From: Sphingomonas gilva
GTDB taxonomy: Bacteria > Pseudomonadota > Alphaproteobacteria > Sphingomonadales > Sphingomonadaceae
NCBI RefSeq assembly: GCF_003515075.1
Contig: NZ_QWLV01000002.1
Location: 434,001 to 498,000 of the forward strand
Length of the DNA stretch: 64,000 bases
Direction of reading: 5' to 3'
Made by a program: the position numbers and the translations under genes. Below, in pieces: positions 41,043 through 49,992 of the stretch. Numbering within the stretch: the first letter of the stretch is position 1; the number at the start of each line of letters is the position of its first letter. The notes under the pieces were generated by a model. That model worked only from the letters and a program-made list of their open reading frames with translations. It had not been told where the DNA came from and searched no databases.

Positions 41043-41690
41043 TCATTGTTCGATGTATGTCACCCTTTCTACCTCAATGCCCTTCCCGACACGAGTGGTG
41101 CTGCCACGGCCCGAGAGGGATAATGTCATTCCGGGTTGGATCGCAGCGAACGGCCGCGCCAGATGTTTCGGCAGGCGCGCCGTGACCCCCTCATCCAGGA
41201 TGACCGTCTTGACCTCTCCGCGTTTTCCGACAAGCACGTGCGCCACGGTTCCGCGGACGATCATGGGCGTAAGCGCCAGATAGCGAATGTGTTTGGGTGG
41301 CTTCAGGTCGCCCCATGGCTTGGCTTCGGCGATCAGTCGACGGCCGCTCGCGAGATTGTGAATCGACCACGCCTTGACCTCCTGCCCGCTATGGCTGACG
41401 CGCCCTTGAACGGTGACAGACTCTCCCCGGCGAACATGGTCGACGAGCTGATCGGACATATGCGCAGGGAACTTGACCACCAGGCCTGAGTGAAGAAGCA
41501 AGCCGTCGGTTTCGCCGAACGGGTTGACGAGGAGATACCGAACCTTCCCATTCAATGACGGGGCATGAAACTGCGCGGCGTAATAGTCCTGGCCGGATCT
41601 TGCGCCCTTCTTTGCATCGACCCCCGTTAAGCCCGTCATCGCAACCAGCGCGAACGCCGCGCCGATGCCGACCTTCGTTTTGCCGTTCAT
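41043..41690 (-). CDS. Secreted protein with two similar OB-like modules, unknown function
   Basis: A protein of 215 residues with an N-terminal hydrophobic segment (VGIGAAFALVAMTGLTG), likely a signal peptide. Two modules look alike: residues 50-112 (VRYLLVNPFGETDGLLLHSG, FPAHMSDQLVDHVRRGESVT) and 148-213 (VAHVLVGKRGEVKTVILDEG, LPKHLARPFAAIQPGMTLSL). Both share a G-x2-L/V-x2-G strand pattern, a P-x-H helix and G-x-S/V-x-V/L-x-G-R, which suggests duplicated OB-type barrels. I do not recognise the family. It overlaps the outer-membrane protein gene by 4 bp and is the last gene of a three-gene operon. Confidence 0.75.
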   Translation of the reverse strand: MNGKTKVGIGAAFALVAMTGLTGVDAKKGARSGQDYYAAQFHAPSLNGKVRYLLVNPFGETDGLLLHSGLVVKFPAHMSDQLVDHVRRGESVTVQGRVSHSGQEVKAWSIHNLASGRRLIAEAKPWGDLKPPKHIRYLALTPMIVRGTVAHVLVGKRGEVKTVILDEGVTARLPKHLARPFAAIQPGMTLSLSGRGSTTRVGKGIEVERVTYIEQ

Positions 41691-42445
41691 TTCCCTCTCC
41701 TCAGTTTGATTTCGAAGCCAAGCTTGAACTTGATGATTGGTTTGCCGTCGCGGGACGCCAGCGCACGTCCGCCGATAATGAACAGCTCGGACCTGTCGTT
41801 CGGAGCGAAGCGCAGCCCGGCGTTCGCCATCAGCTCCTGCTCCCCGAGGCGACGCATCCGCATTTCCGTCGCGACTTCGGCGCCGACCTTCCACCGCGCC
41901 CCAAACTCCCGCGTCATGAGAAGCCCGGCGAGCACCATGTCCTTGTTGCGCGCGGGAACGTGCTGGAGCCCGACCAGGGCGCCGACTTCGATAGCGCCGA
42001 AGCGCCTGGCAAATGTGACCGGCAACTTGAACCCGATCCGCCCTTCGCCGAAACCGCGACGTTCGCTGCCGACCGGTAGCGATATCTTGAGCTCCGCAGC
42101 CGCGTCGATGCCGAGTGCGCTGCCGGCGGCACGCGCGAGCCCGAATTTCGCCTTGAGCTCGACGTCCCCGACACCCGATGACCTCGGTGCTTCGGCCGTG
42201 TGAATATGGCGAAGCGCGACGTCGACGCCCATTTCCAGATCGGGCGACACCGGCACCACCGCGCCGAGCTTGGGCAACACCAGATTGTCCTTATGCGGCG
42301 TATCGGTCAGCTCGGCGTGCAGCTTGAGTTTCGTATCCGCCGAAGGTCTTGCTCCGCCGACGGTGTAGCCCTGCGCCACCGCATCCTGCGCGCACAGACC
42401 GGCAAGCAGGATGGCGGCGGGGCGGCCGGGGTTCGGGAACAGCAT
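41687..42445 (-). CDS. Outer-membrane beta-barrel protein, phenol MetA-pathway-like
   Basis: A protein of 252 residues with a signal peptide ending near AVAQG. The mature part is a series of amphipathic strands (DTKLKLHAELTDTPHKDNLV, GVGDVELKAKFGLARAAGSA, FGEGRIGFKLPVTFARRF, KPIIKFKLGFEIKLRR), as in the small barrels annotated as transporters of the MetA-pathway type. It may be a channel for small solutes. It follows the ABM-like gene after 20 bp and overlaps the next gene, so the three are co-expressed. Confidence 0.75.
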   Translation of the reverse strand: MLFPNPGRPAAILLAGLCAQDAVAQGYTVGGARPSADTKLKLHAELTDTPHKDNLVLPKLGAVVPVSPDLEMGVDVALRHIHTAEAPRSSGVGDVELKAKFGLARAAGSALGIDAAAELKISLPVGSERRGFGEGRIGFKLPVTFARRFGAIEVGALVGLQHVPARNKDMVLAGLLMTREFGARWKVGAEVATEMRMRRLGEQELMANAGLRFAPNDRSELFIIGGRALASRDGKPIIKFKLGFEIKLRRGK

Positions 42446-42465
42446 GGCGGCCCTCGCCGCCCGAC

Positions 42466-43161
42466 TCAGAGATCGACCTCGCGTGTCGCCGTCTCGGCAA
42501 TATCGCGCCTGATCGTGGATTTGGTATCGTTAATCCGCTTCCACTCGGCATTCTCGATCAGGCGCTTCGCCTTTTGCTGCTCCTTGATCGGCTCGCGGCC
42601 GGCATAGGCGGCATCGCTGACATATTCCATGAGCAGCATCGACAAGGCGGGATCGGATCCACCTTCCTCGCGGTCGAGATACATCGTGTATCCAGCCATC
42701 AGCCCGGCGGCGCGCTGATCGTTCATGTTGGGCGCGATATACCGGGTAGTGTAGGCAGCATACTGGGCGGGCCGCACCAAGGGCTGGTAGAATGACACGA
42801 CCGGCACGCCGCGCCCTGCCTCGGCCTTGCCGCCCTCCTGCCGGATAACCGAAGCGGTGCGCACGCGAACGCCCTTGCCCAGGGCACCAGCGCCGCTGGT
42901 GCGCCATTTCGCATAGGCGGCATCGGTCTCGAAGGTGACGATCGCTATCGATTCCACGCCTGGCGTATCCTGCTGGGTGGTATGCTTGCGCAGCAACCGC
43001 ACATCGACATCCTCGACGTCATCGAGCCGCTCGAGCCGCTCGACATAGTCGGCCTCGACCTCGGCGCCGACCTGCTGGGTGACGATGACGGTCACCGGCT
43101 CCGCCGCAAGCGGCGCGGCAGTCGCGCCAACAAGACCGATAACCAGTCTCGCGAGTGTCAT
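42466..43161 (-). CDS. Secreted protein with dimeric alpha/beta-barrel-like domain
   Basis: A protein of 231 residues with a signal peptide (LVIGLVGATAAPLAAEP). Its second half (SFYQPLVRPAQYAAYTTRYI, AGLMAGYTMYLDREE, MLLMEYVSDAAYAG, RIND TKSTIRRDIAETAT) is clearly similar to the N-terminal domain of the fused binding protein at 55650-57389, including the YTMYL-R core and the L-x-MEY strand. The pattern resembles a ferredoxin-like alpha/beta barrel, but I cannot assign a ligand. It heads an operon with the outer-membrane barrel and the double-module protein. The similarity links this operon to the binding-protein array. Confidence 0.75.
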   Translation of the reverse strand: MTLARLVIGLVGATAAPLAAEPVTVIVTQQVGAEVEADYVERLERLDDVEDVDVRLLRKHTTQQDTPGVESIAIVTFETDAAYAKWRTSGAGALGKGVRVRTASVIRQEGGKAEAGRGVPVVSFYQPLVRPAQYAAYTTRYIAPNMNDQRAAGLMAGYTMYLDREEGGSDPALSMLLMEYVSDAAYAGREPIKEQQKAKRLIENAEWKRINDTKSTIRRDIAETATREVDL

Positions 43162-43335
43162 GATCTTCTCTCCCGTCTTCTTGTGGAGAGCAGAGCTAAC
43201 ACCATGGGCCTGACAGGCATCTGTCGCCGCGCGTCAGCAAAATATCAGCTTTCCGGGCTGGTTCGACGAAGCGCTGATCGGCCCCAACCAGCCGCCCACA
43301 TCGGCCGCACAATGCGCATGTGGCCGCGTAGATCA

Positions 43336-43370
43336 CCACCAGGGCGCCAGCTGACCAAGCGCCCTGGTGG
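43336..43370 (-). terminator. Hairpin after Cache-like lipoprotein gene
   Basis: A 12-bp perfect stem (CCACCAGGGCGC, 43336-43347, and GCGCCCTGGTGG, 43359-43370) with an 11-nt loop, 20 bp after the lipoprotein stop on the minus strand. No T run follows, so it may act as a terminator only together with Rho or protect the transcript end. Confidence 0.55.
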
Positions 43371-43390
43371 CTCCCACCGCCGAAATTCGC

Positions 43391-43990
43391 TCAGACGGGT
43401 GAGAACAGCGCCTCGGCGTTCTCGATCCGGCTATTCAATCCGTCGCGAATGACGATGCCCGGCTGCATGAAGTCGGTATCGATCTTGCCGCTGTCGGGCG
43501 ACTGCTTGAAGGCGACGACCATCGCCACCGGAATGTAGTCGCCCACCTTGTTCTTGAGCGGCAGGACGATCGAGACCTTCTTGCCGTAATTCTCGGTGCC
43601 CCATTTGGATTCGACCTGCGTCGCCCCCTTCTTGGCGGTGATGATGTCGCCCGGGGACGACATATTGCCGATGCGATCCGGGAAGGTGCCGGCAATCATG
43701 CTGTATTCGCTCAGGCCGGGCGGAACGGCGTGAATTGTGATGCTCACCACCTCGGGATGGGCCGCGGCGAGCTCATCGACCAGGGTCTGGGCAAGGATCT
43801 TCTGCTGCGGACCTGCCCAGTTCTTCGGCGTGCCGGGCGTCGAGGGCGCGCGCGGGATGCTGTCATTGCCGACCGCGACTTCCTCGACGGCGTTGCCCGG
43901 CGCCGCCTGTCCGCCCGGCGAACATGCGGCGGTCCCGAGCATGAGTCCGGCCCCCAGGGCGATGGCCAGCTTGGTCCCAAATAACGACAT
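43391..43990 (-). CDS. Lipoprotein with Cache/PDC-like sensor fold
   Basis: A lipoprotein of 199 residues with a lipobox (GTAAC, Cys23). The mature part reads like a single extracellular Cache/PDC domain: a helix (QKILAQTLVDELAAAHPEVV), then SITIHAVPPGLSEYSMIAGT and strands VSIVLPLKNKVGDYIPVAMV with VAFKQS. Such folds usually bind small organic acids in chemoreceptors and kinases; here no signalling domain is attached. It lies 53 bp after dctA behind a good ribosome site (AGAGGAGA), so it may capture or sense a substrate of the symporter. Fold assignment is by pattern only. Confidence 0.65.
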   Translation of the reverse strand: MSLFGTKLAIALGAGLMLGTAACSPGGQAAPGNAVEEVAVGNDSIPRAPSTPGTPKNWAGPQQKILAQTLVDELAAAHPEVVSITIHAVPPGLSEYSMIAGTFPDRIGNMSSPGDIITAKKGATQVESKWGTENYGKKVSIVLPLKNKVGDYIPVAMVVAFKQSPDSGKIDTDFMQPGIVIRDGLNSRIENAEALFSPV

Positions 43991-44043
43991 GATTATCTCC
44001 TCTTCCTAGTGAGTTGCTTGAACGGCGCGACACATATGCCGGG

Positions 44044-45495
44044 TTAGATAAGACTTGGCTCGGAGGTGGCTGTGGCTGTGCGTCCGGCCGCCTGCGTCGG
44101 GCGCGAAAGATGCTCCCATGCGGCGTCGTCCGCGTCGGCCGCAGATGGCATCGCAGCTGCGCGGTTTGCCCCCGGAGATGATCGCCGCAAGGCGGTATCG
44201 AGCCGCTGGCGATCCAAGCCGCCCTCCCAGCGCGACACCACCACGGTCGCCACCGCATTGCCGATGAAGTTGGTGATCGAACGGCACTCGCTCATGAAGC
44301 GGTCGATCCCTAGGATCAGCGCCATCCCGGCGACCGGCACCGACGGCAGGACGGAAAGCGTTGCCGCGAGCGTGATGAAGCCTGCGCCGGTGATCCCGGC
44401 CGCACCCTTCGAGCTCAGCATCGCCACGGCGAGCAGCAGCAATTGGTCGCCCAAGCTGAGCTCGATGCCGGTCGCCTGGGCGATGAACAGCGCGGCGAGC
44501 GTCATGTAGATGTTGGTGCCGTCGAGATTGAACGAATAGCCGGTCGGAACAACCAGCCCGACGACACCTTTGGGGCAGCCGGCCGCCTCCATCTTTTCCA
44601 TCAGGCTCGGCATCGCCGCTTCCGAAGAGGAGGTCCCCAGGACAAGCAACAGCTCGGCCTTGAGATAGGCGATCAGCCGGAAAATCGAGAATCCGTTGAG
44701 ACGGGCGACGGCGCCAAGCACCACGAAGATGAACAGCGCCGAGGTCAGGTAGAAGGTCGCGACGAGGAAGGCGAGATTGGCGAGGCTCTCGATACCGTAG
44801 CGGCCGATGGTGAACGCCATCGCGCCGAACGCACCGATCGGCGCTGCGCGCATGAGAATCCCGACCAGGCGGAAAAACGCCTGCGACAGCGATTCGAGAA
44901 CCCTGAGCGCCGGTGCGCCGCGATCGCCGATCAGCGTCAGCGCGGTGCCGAACAGGATCGCCACGAACAGGACCTGGAGTATCTCTCCCGCTGCCAGCGC
45001 CCCCGCAAAGGTGCTTGGGATGATGTTCGTCAGGAAGGCGATGAGCGACTGGTCGTGCGCCTTCTGGGTGTATTCTGAGACTGCCTCGCCATCAAGCGTG
45101 GCCGGGTCGATGTTCATCCCCGCGCCGGGCTGCACGACATTGGCGACGACGAGCCCGACGATCAGCGCGAGCGTGGAAAAGCACAGAAAATAGGCGAGCG
45201 CCTTGAAGGCGACGCGCCCGACCTTTCCCATGTCCTTCATGCCGGCAATGCCGGTCACAATCGTCAGAAAGATGACCGGCGCGATGATCATCTTGACCAG
45301 CTTGATGAAAGCATCGCCCAGGGGCTTCATCGCGGCACCGATCTCGGGCCAGAAATGGCCAAGGAGGACGCCCGCTATGATCGCGACCAACACCTGCACA
45401 TAGAGTTGGTGATGCAACCGCCTGCGCCGCGGCGCCTCGGCCGCTGCGTATTCCTGTTCAATCAGCACATCCGTGCCCCTCGCCTGTCTCGCCAT
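44044..45495 (-). CDS. dctA: C4-dicarboxylate:cation symporter, DctA family
   Basis: A membrane symporter of 483 residues of the DAACS family, which takes up C4-dicarboxylates such as succinate and malate with protons or sodium. The family signatures are present: [20 protein letters not shown], the Ser-rich re-entrant loop [37 protein letters not shown], and [20 protein letters not shown] with [16 protein letters not shown]. The C-terminal 60 residues are a polar extension. The substrate is inferred from the family. The upstream CTGTCA repeats suggest regulation together with the CitMHS operon. Confidence 0.93.
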   Translation of the reverse strand: MARQARGTDVLIEQEYAAAEAPRRRRLHHQLYVQVLVAIIAGVLLGHFWPEIGAAMKPLGDAFIKLVKMIIAPVIFLTIVTGIAGMKDMGKVGRVAFKALAYFLCFSTLALIVGLVVANVVQPGAGMNIDPATLDGEAVSEYTQKAHDQSLIAFLTNIIPSTFAGALAAGEILQVLFVAILFGTALTLIGDRGAPALRVLESLSQAFFRLVGILMRAAPIGAFGAMAFTIGRYGIESLANLAFLVATFYLTSALFIFVVLGAVARLNGFSIFRLIAYLKAELLLVLGTSSSEAAMPSLMEKMEAAGCPKGVVGLVVPTGYSFNLDGTNIYMTLAALFIAQATGIELSLGDQLLLLAVAMLSSKGAAGITGAGFITLAATLSVLPSVPVAGMALILGIDRFMSECRSITNFIGNAVATVVVSRWEGGLDRQRLDTALRRSSPGANRAAAMPSAADADDAAWEHLSRPTQAAGRTATATSEPSLI

Positions 45496-45530
45496 GCTGC
45501 GAGTTGTGGACCCGGAATAACGGCGTTGAC

Positions 45531-45581
45531 TGACACCAAGCTGTCACCGGCTGACAGCGGCGTGACAGCTAGGCGTGGCAG
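45531..45581 (-). promoter_or_regulatory. CTGTCA repeats upstream of dctA
   Basis: On the minus strand the words CTGTCA-C and CTGTCA-G stand 11 bp apart (complements at 45552-45557 and 45563-45568), the layout of a Pho box or other OmpR/PhoB-family site. They lie 57-73 bp upstream of the dctA start. Further TGACA/TGTCA words at 45531-45536 and 45542-45547 make a cluster that could also serve the plus-strand propeller gene. Confidence 0.6.
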
Positions 45582-45648
45582 CTGTCTTCTCGGAAGCTCG
45601 CCCGTCGGGCTACCGGCTAAGGGCGACGAGGATCGCCGGGGAGAGGGA

Positions 45649-46707
45649 ATGACACTGAACACGTTGCTGACCGGCGCAGCCATCGGCGCGCTGGCGCTGC
45701 TGGCCGCGCCCGCTATCGCGGGCGATCCACTCTATGTGCTGGACAAGGCGGCCACGCTGCCAAGCACCGATTCCGACTGGGATTATATCAAGCTGGAGCC
45801 GGGCGGATCCCGCCTGTTCATCGCTAGGCGAAAGGACGGCCTGACGGTGTATGATGTCGACAGCGGAAAGGTCGTCGGCCAAGTCGCCAACTCGACCGGC
45901 GCCAACGGTCCCTTGCTGTTGCCGCAGTTCAATCGCGGCTATACCGCGATGACCGACGGCAGCTTGCTCAGCTTCGACCTCAAGACACTAAAGGTGATCG
46001 ATCGCGTCAAGCTGGCGAGCGATGGCGGCCTGAACGGCGTAGTGTTCGATCCCGCGACACGACGGATCCATGCGGTGGTCGGCGCGCGTCCACAGCAATC
46101 GGCGTGGTACACGCTCGATGCCGCTACGGGAAAGCTGCTCGGGACAAAGACATTTCCGTTCCGCAAGATGGATGATCCCGCGCCCGACGGGAAAGGCCAT
46201 CTGTTCGCGCCCGCGCGCTATGACAATATTCTGCTGAAGCTGAACGCCGAGACGCTCGCGGAAGAGGCGCGGTGGAATATCGACTGCGTGCAGGTTGTCG
46301 CGGTCGAATATCAACACGAGACCGATCGCCTGTTGATCGGTTGCCGCGGAGACGAACCGGTGTTCCTCGCGCTCGACGCCAACACCGGGAGGCAGATCGC
46401 CAAGCTGCCGATCGGCAAGGGCATCGACGGAATGGCGGTTGACGAGACGCGTCACCGGATTCTCACCAGCAACGGCGGTGACGCGACCATCTCGGTCATC
46501 GCGCAGGAAGGGCCGGACAGCTACAAGCTGCTTGGCAATATCCAGACGCGCCCGCAGGCTCGCGTGATGCAGATCGATCCGCGAACCGGCCGCCTTTTCA
46601 CGGTCACTGCGGGCGCGACGTTAGGCGCACCCAATCCGGACGGCTCTGCGACCCCGCAGACATTTCACCCGGATTCCTTTACCGTCCTGACCTACAAGCC
46701 GAGCTGA
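45649..46707 (+). CDS. YncE-like secreted beta-propeller protein
   Basis: A periplasmic protein of 352 residues with a signal peptide (LLTGAAIGALALLAAPAIAG). Repeats of the YncE/40-residue propeller type follow one another (GSRLFIARRKDGLTVYDVDS, GYTAMTDGSLLSFDLKTLKV, THRI-like segments such as TRHRILTSNGGDATISVIAQ). The start at 45649 is supported by GGGAGAGGGA. It is transcribed toward the binding-protein array and ends 29 bp from its last gene. A scaffold or ligand-binding role is likely, but no ligand can be named. Confidence 0.85.
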   Translation: MTLNTLLTGAAIGALALLAAPAIAGDPLYVLDKAATLPSTDSDWDYIKLEPGGSRLFIARRKDGLTVYDVDSGKVVGQVANSTGANGPLLLPQFNRGYTAMTDGSLLSFDLKTLKVIDRVKLASDGGLNGVVFDPATRRIHAVVGARPQQSAWYTLDAATGKLLGTKTFPFRKMDDPAPDGKGHLFAPARYDNILLKLNAETLAEEARWNIDCVQVVAVEYQHETDRLLIGCRGDEPVFLALDANTGRQIAKLPIGKGIDGMAVDETRHRILTSNGGDATISVIAQEGPDSYKLLGNIQTRPQARVMQIDPRTGRLFTVTAGATLGAPNPDGSATPQTFHPDSFTVLTYKPS

Positions 46708-46727
46708 TTGGTCATCGCGGCTGCATA

Positions 46728-46754
46728 GCGCGGGCGTCATTGCGGCGCCCGCGC
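46728..46754. terminator. GC-rich hairpin between converging genes
   Basis: A 9-bp perfect stem (GCGCGGGCG, 46728-46736, and CGCCCGCGC, 46746-46754) with a 9-nt loop lies between the propeller gene and the last binding-protein gene and includes the stop codon of the latter. It can serve as a two-way transcript end. No T run is present. Confidence 0.5.
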
Positions 46755-47729
46755 CTCCCCCGCGGCGATCGCGGGATGCAAAGGAAGATAGTTGCCTTCC
46801 TGCTCGGCGATGGCCTGGCCAGTCTGCGAATGCACGAAGGCGAGGAATGCGGCGGTCTCCTCGTCGAGCGCTTTGCCCGGGACCTTGTTCACATAGGCAT
46901 AGACCGTGCGGGTCAGGGGATAACGGTGGTCGCGCACGGTTTCGACGGTAAGCGGAATCGCGGGCCCCGTGTCTCCCACGAGCGCGATGGCTTTCACCGG
47001 TGCGTCAGGGCCAGGCAGCACGCCGATCGCCATGCCCGCCGGATCGTCTGCCAGGGCGCGCGCGATGGCCGATGGCGCGGTGTCCGGCTGCACGCCCTTC
47101 TTCACCGGTTCGGGAAACTCGGTCAGCCGGTCCCATGCGAGCTTGTTGCTGTCGGCAAGCACCTTGTGGCGGAAAAATCGCCCGGTGCCGCTTTCGGATT
47201 CCGGGCCGTAAAGCGCGATGGGCCTGTCGCACCAGCCTCCTTTCAGACCGAGCGCGCGCCAAGTCGCGAGGCGGCGCTCGCCATGGCCGAATATATCGCG
47301 AAGCTGGTCGAGACTGATCTCGGTCAGTGGATTGTCGCGATGGATCAGGATTGCCAGGGCCGGCGATTCTCCCGCGGCGCGGGCGCTGCCGGTCATCACC
47401 GCGACGCGCGATGGCGGATAGCGATGGATCCATTCAAACGCCTTGGCCTCCATTTCGGCAGCCTCCCGGCCCATCAAGGCGATATCCGCCTTGCCCGTAT
47501 AAAGTCCGGCAATGGCGACATCGCTTCCCGCGAGCATGACCTCGATGCGCACATCCGGGCGGTCTTGGCGAAACCCCCGCGCCCAACTCTCGATGACCGT
47601 CGCCATCCGGGCGTTGGCCCATATCCGCAAAATACCGGGCGGCGAAGCGGAGGGCGGTGGTTCGATCTGCGCGATCGCGGGCGTAGCCGCGACGATCAGC
47701 CAGGCAACGCAGGCGAACCGCACCGTCAC
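46737..47729 (-). CDS. PstS-like periplasmic binding protein 10 (last of array)
   Basis: A secreted solute-binding protein of 330 residues, signal peptide ending near TPAIAQ. It has the array's common core (GKADIALMGREAAEMEAKAF, ILIHRDNPLTEISLDQLRDI, and a C-terminal FLAFVHSQTGQAIAEQEGNYLPL). Residues 180-186 read SGTGRFF, the loop that in PstS holds the anion; of the ten paralogs only this one and the first keep SGT here. The segment equivalent to QLGLTGEWADKPI is ALGLKGGWCDRPI. It overlaps its upstream neighbour by 4 bp. Confidence 0.88.
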   Translation of the reverse strand: MTVRFACVAWLIVAATPAIAQIEPPPSASPPGILRIWANARMATVIESWARGFRQDRPDVRIEVMLAGSDVAIAGLYTGKADIALMGREAAEMEAKAFEWIHRYPPSRVAVMTGSARAAGESPALAILIHRDNPLTEISLDQLRDIFGHGERRLATWRALGLKGGWCDRPIALYGPESESGTGRFFRHKVLADSNKLAWDRLTEFPEPVKKGVQPDTAPSAIARALADDPAGMAIGVLPGPDAPVKAIALVGDTGPAIPLTVETVRDHRYPLTRTVYAYVNKVPGKALDEETAAFLAFVHSQTGQAIAEQEGNYLPLHPAIAAGEARAPQ

Positions 47730-48808
47730 CGCAGCCTCGCCAGTTCGCGCGCGCGAACCGCCGGGCCGAGCGGCAGGTAGCCGCTATGCTCGACCAGCGC
47801 GCGCTGACCCTCCCTGCTCAGGAGAAATCGCAGAAACTCGCGCTGGGCGGGTTCGAGCGGCGCCCCAGGCGGCAGGTCGACATAGGCCGGAATGACGCGT
47901 GTCAGCGGATAGGATTGGGCGATCAGAGTCGCTGGCGTCGCATGGACATACGGGCCGTCATCATCCCACGCCAAAGGCAGGGCACGCACGTCGGGGACCG
48001 CATAGCGGACATTGGAAATGGCGATGCCGTGGCGATTGCGCGCCAAAGCATCAATGATGCGCTGGCCGTGATCATATTGGCGTCCATCGGCATGCTTGCC
48101 ATGAACGAGCTCGACGATGGCGGGATTCCAGCGATGGCTGCCTTCGAGAACGCGTTCGCGAAAGAACAGCGCGAAATCCACGTCGGTCTTCCAGCCATAG
48201 GGCTGGATGGCCTTATCCGCCCAGTCGCCCGTGAGGCCCAGCTGCGACCATGTGCGCACAGGCTCGCGGCCGCGCCGCCCATCGACACCGAAAATCGCCT
48301 CGAGCTGGCCCAGCGAGAGCCCGCGAAGCGGATTGTCCTTGTGGACAAAGATCATGTGCGCATAGTCGTAGAAATTGGCGTCGACACTGCCGGTAGCGAT
48401 CTCAAATCCAGTGGGGGGATATCCGCGAGCCCGCTCGAACGCGCGCTTGGCAGCTGGGCTGATTTCTTCCCCCAATATCGCGATATCGCCAGCGCCGGTA
48501 TAGAGCGCGCCGATCGCCGAGGCGGTGCCGTACATCCGATAATCGAACGTCACGTCTGGCTGATGCCGCCTGAATTCGGCGATCCACGCCTTGACCAGCC
48601 CCCCCATGAAATCGCGTTTGAAGCTGCCATGACCCCACAGGCTGATCGATCCGGAAACGCGTTCGTCGGGCGCATAGGACGGCAAGCCTTCGATGAAGCG
48701 AACCGCCGGATGATCACGCCCAATCGGTCGTTCCGAGGCATGCGCCAATCCTGCCGCGCCGAGCGCCAGCGCGGCGAGCGCAAGCGTTAGCCGAACCCTT
48801 CCAGTCAT
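47726..48808 (-). CDS. PstS-like periplasmic binding protein 9
   Basis: A secreted binding protein of 360 residues, signal peptide ending near GLAHA. The N-terminal strand reads SGSISLWGHGSFKRDFMGGL, shared only with paralog 4 (ITIWGHGSYGKQTDF), so the two form a subtype. Core motifs are AGDIAILGEEISPAAKRAFE, FVHKDNPLRGLSLGQLEAIFG and WSQLGLTGDWADKAIQPYG. At the anion-loop position it has TDVDFALFF instead of SGT. It ends RQ-type: FLRFLLSREGQRALVEHSGYLPLG. Overlaps of 4 bp on both sides. Confidence 0.9.
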   Translation of the reverse strand: MTGRVRLTLALAALALGAAGLAHASERPIGRDHPAVRFIEGLPSYAPDERVSGSISLWGHGSFKRDFMGGLVKAWIAEFRRHQPDVTFDYRMYGTASAIGALYTGAGDIAILGEEISPAAKRAFERARGYPPTGFEIATGSVDANFYDYAHMIFVHKDNPLRGLSLGQLEAIFGVDGRRGREPVRTWSQLGLTGDWADKAIQPYGWKTDVDFALFFRERVLEGSHRWNPAIVELVHGKHADGRQYDHGQRIIDALARNRHGIAISNVRYAVPDVRALPLAWDDDGPYVHATPATLIAQSYPLTRVIPAYVDLPPGAPLEPAQREFLRFLLSREGQRALVEHSGYLPLGPAVRARELARLR

Positions 48809-49992
48809 TCCAGCTTGCTCAACTGCGCCCTGGCCGCCGCAGGGGTGAGCGGGAGATATTTTCCATCGGCCTGGATCGCCTGCTGCCCTTCCCGACTGAG
48901 GACGAAGCGGAGAAACTCCTTGATCTTCGGGTCGACCGGCTTCCCGTGCTCGCGCTTGAAGTAATAGTAGACGTCGCGGATCAGCGGATAGGTGCGATCC
49001 TGCACGGTCTCGAGGGTCAGCGGTACAAACGTCTTTCCATCATCACCGGACAGTGCGATCGGCTTGGTGCGATCATTGAGAAACGGGATGCCCGTATAGG
49101 CGATGCCATAGCGGTCGTTGGCCAGCCCGTTCATCAGTAGTTCGCCGCCCGCGGTCAGCGATCCGTCCGTTTTGAGACCGGCGGCGTTGGAGAATGCGCG
49201 CATCTGCTCGGTCCACCGGCCCGAGCCCTTCAACACCTTCTTGTCGATCTCGTCGTTGAAATGATATTTGGCATTATAGCCATAGACCATGATCGGCTTG
49301 TCGGCCCATTCGCCGGTCAGCCCCAGCTGCCCCCATGTCCGGATGTCCTTTTCCGGCCCGCGCGCGACCGACGTGTCCCACGTCAATCCGTTCCAGCCAC
49401 CGTCGCGGCGCGCGCCGAGGATTCCGTCGAGCTGCTCGATCGTCAGTTGCGCAATGGGATTGTCCTTGTGCACGAAGACGCCGAGCGCGAAGGTCCACCC
49501 GCGAACATTGTACGAGCCGGTCGCCATGACGATTTCGACGACCTCGGTCTCGCCGACGCCCTCCTCGCCGCCCTTGGCGCCTTCGCGTTCCAGTCCCTTG
49601 AGTTCGTCCCACAGGGCCTGGCGGCCCATCGGCGCAATGTCGGCGACGCCGGCGATCAGGCCGGGAAATGCGACCGAGGAGCTGTAGAGATTGTTCTCGA
49701 AGCGAATGCCAGGGTGGTAGCGGCGGAACGCCGCCTCCCACACCGCCATGAGCCCGCTATCCTCGAGATAATTGTTCCCCCATTGCCGGATCGTACCGGC
49801 GACCTGCCGTTCGGGCGTATAGGCGGGCAAGCCGCTGAGATCGAACTTGCGATCGTAGAATCGGCGCTCCGAGCGCGCCTTGTTGCCGATCGCCCGCGCC
49901 TTGGAGAGTGCATCGGCATCGGTCGTCTGGGCGTCGGCCGGGGCTGCGACCACCAGCAGCGCAAGCACGGCCAGTCCGGCAAAAATCCTCAT
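48805..49992 (-). CDS. PstS-like periplasmic binding protein 8
   Basis: A secreted binding protein of 395 residues, signal peptide ending near PADAQ. It begins with a linker (SERRFYDRKFDLSGLPAYTP) also found in paralogs 5, 6 and 7. Core motifs: GTIRQWGNNYLEDSGLMAVW, IAPMGRQALWDELKG, FVHKDNPIAQLTIEQLDGIL and QLGLTGEWADKPIMVYGYNA. The anion-loop position reads AKYHFNDEID, without SGT. A segment rich in Glu and Gly (EREGAKGGEEGVGETEVVEI) is an insertion unique to this paralog. It overlaps both neighbours by 4 bp. Confidence 0.9.
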   Translation of the reverse strand: MRIFAGLAVLALLVVAAPADAQTTDADALSKARAIGNKARSERRFYDRKFDLSGLPAYTPERQVAGTIRQWGNNYLEDSGLMAVWEAAFRRYHPGIRFENNLYSSSVAFPGLIAGVADIAPMGRQALWDELKGLEREGAKGGEEGVGETEVVEIVMATGSYNVRGWTFALGVFVHKDNPIAQLTIEQLDGILGARRDGGWNGLTWDTSVARGPEKDIRTWGQLGLTGEWADKPIMVYGYNAKYHFNDEIDKKVLKGSGRWTEQMRAFSNAAGLKTDGSLTAGGELLMNGLANDRYGIAYTGIPFLNDRTKPIALSGDDGKTFVPLTLETVQDRTYPLIRDVYYYFKREHGKPVDPKIKEFLRFVLSREGQQAIQADGKYLPLTPAAARAQLSKLE

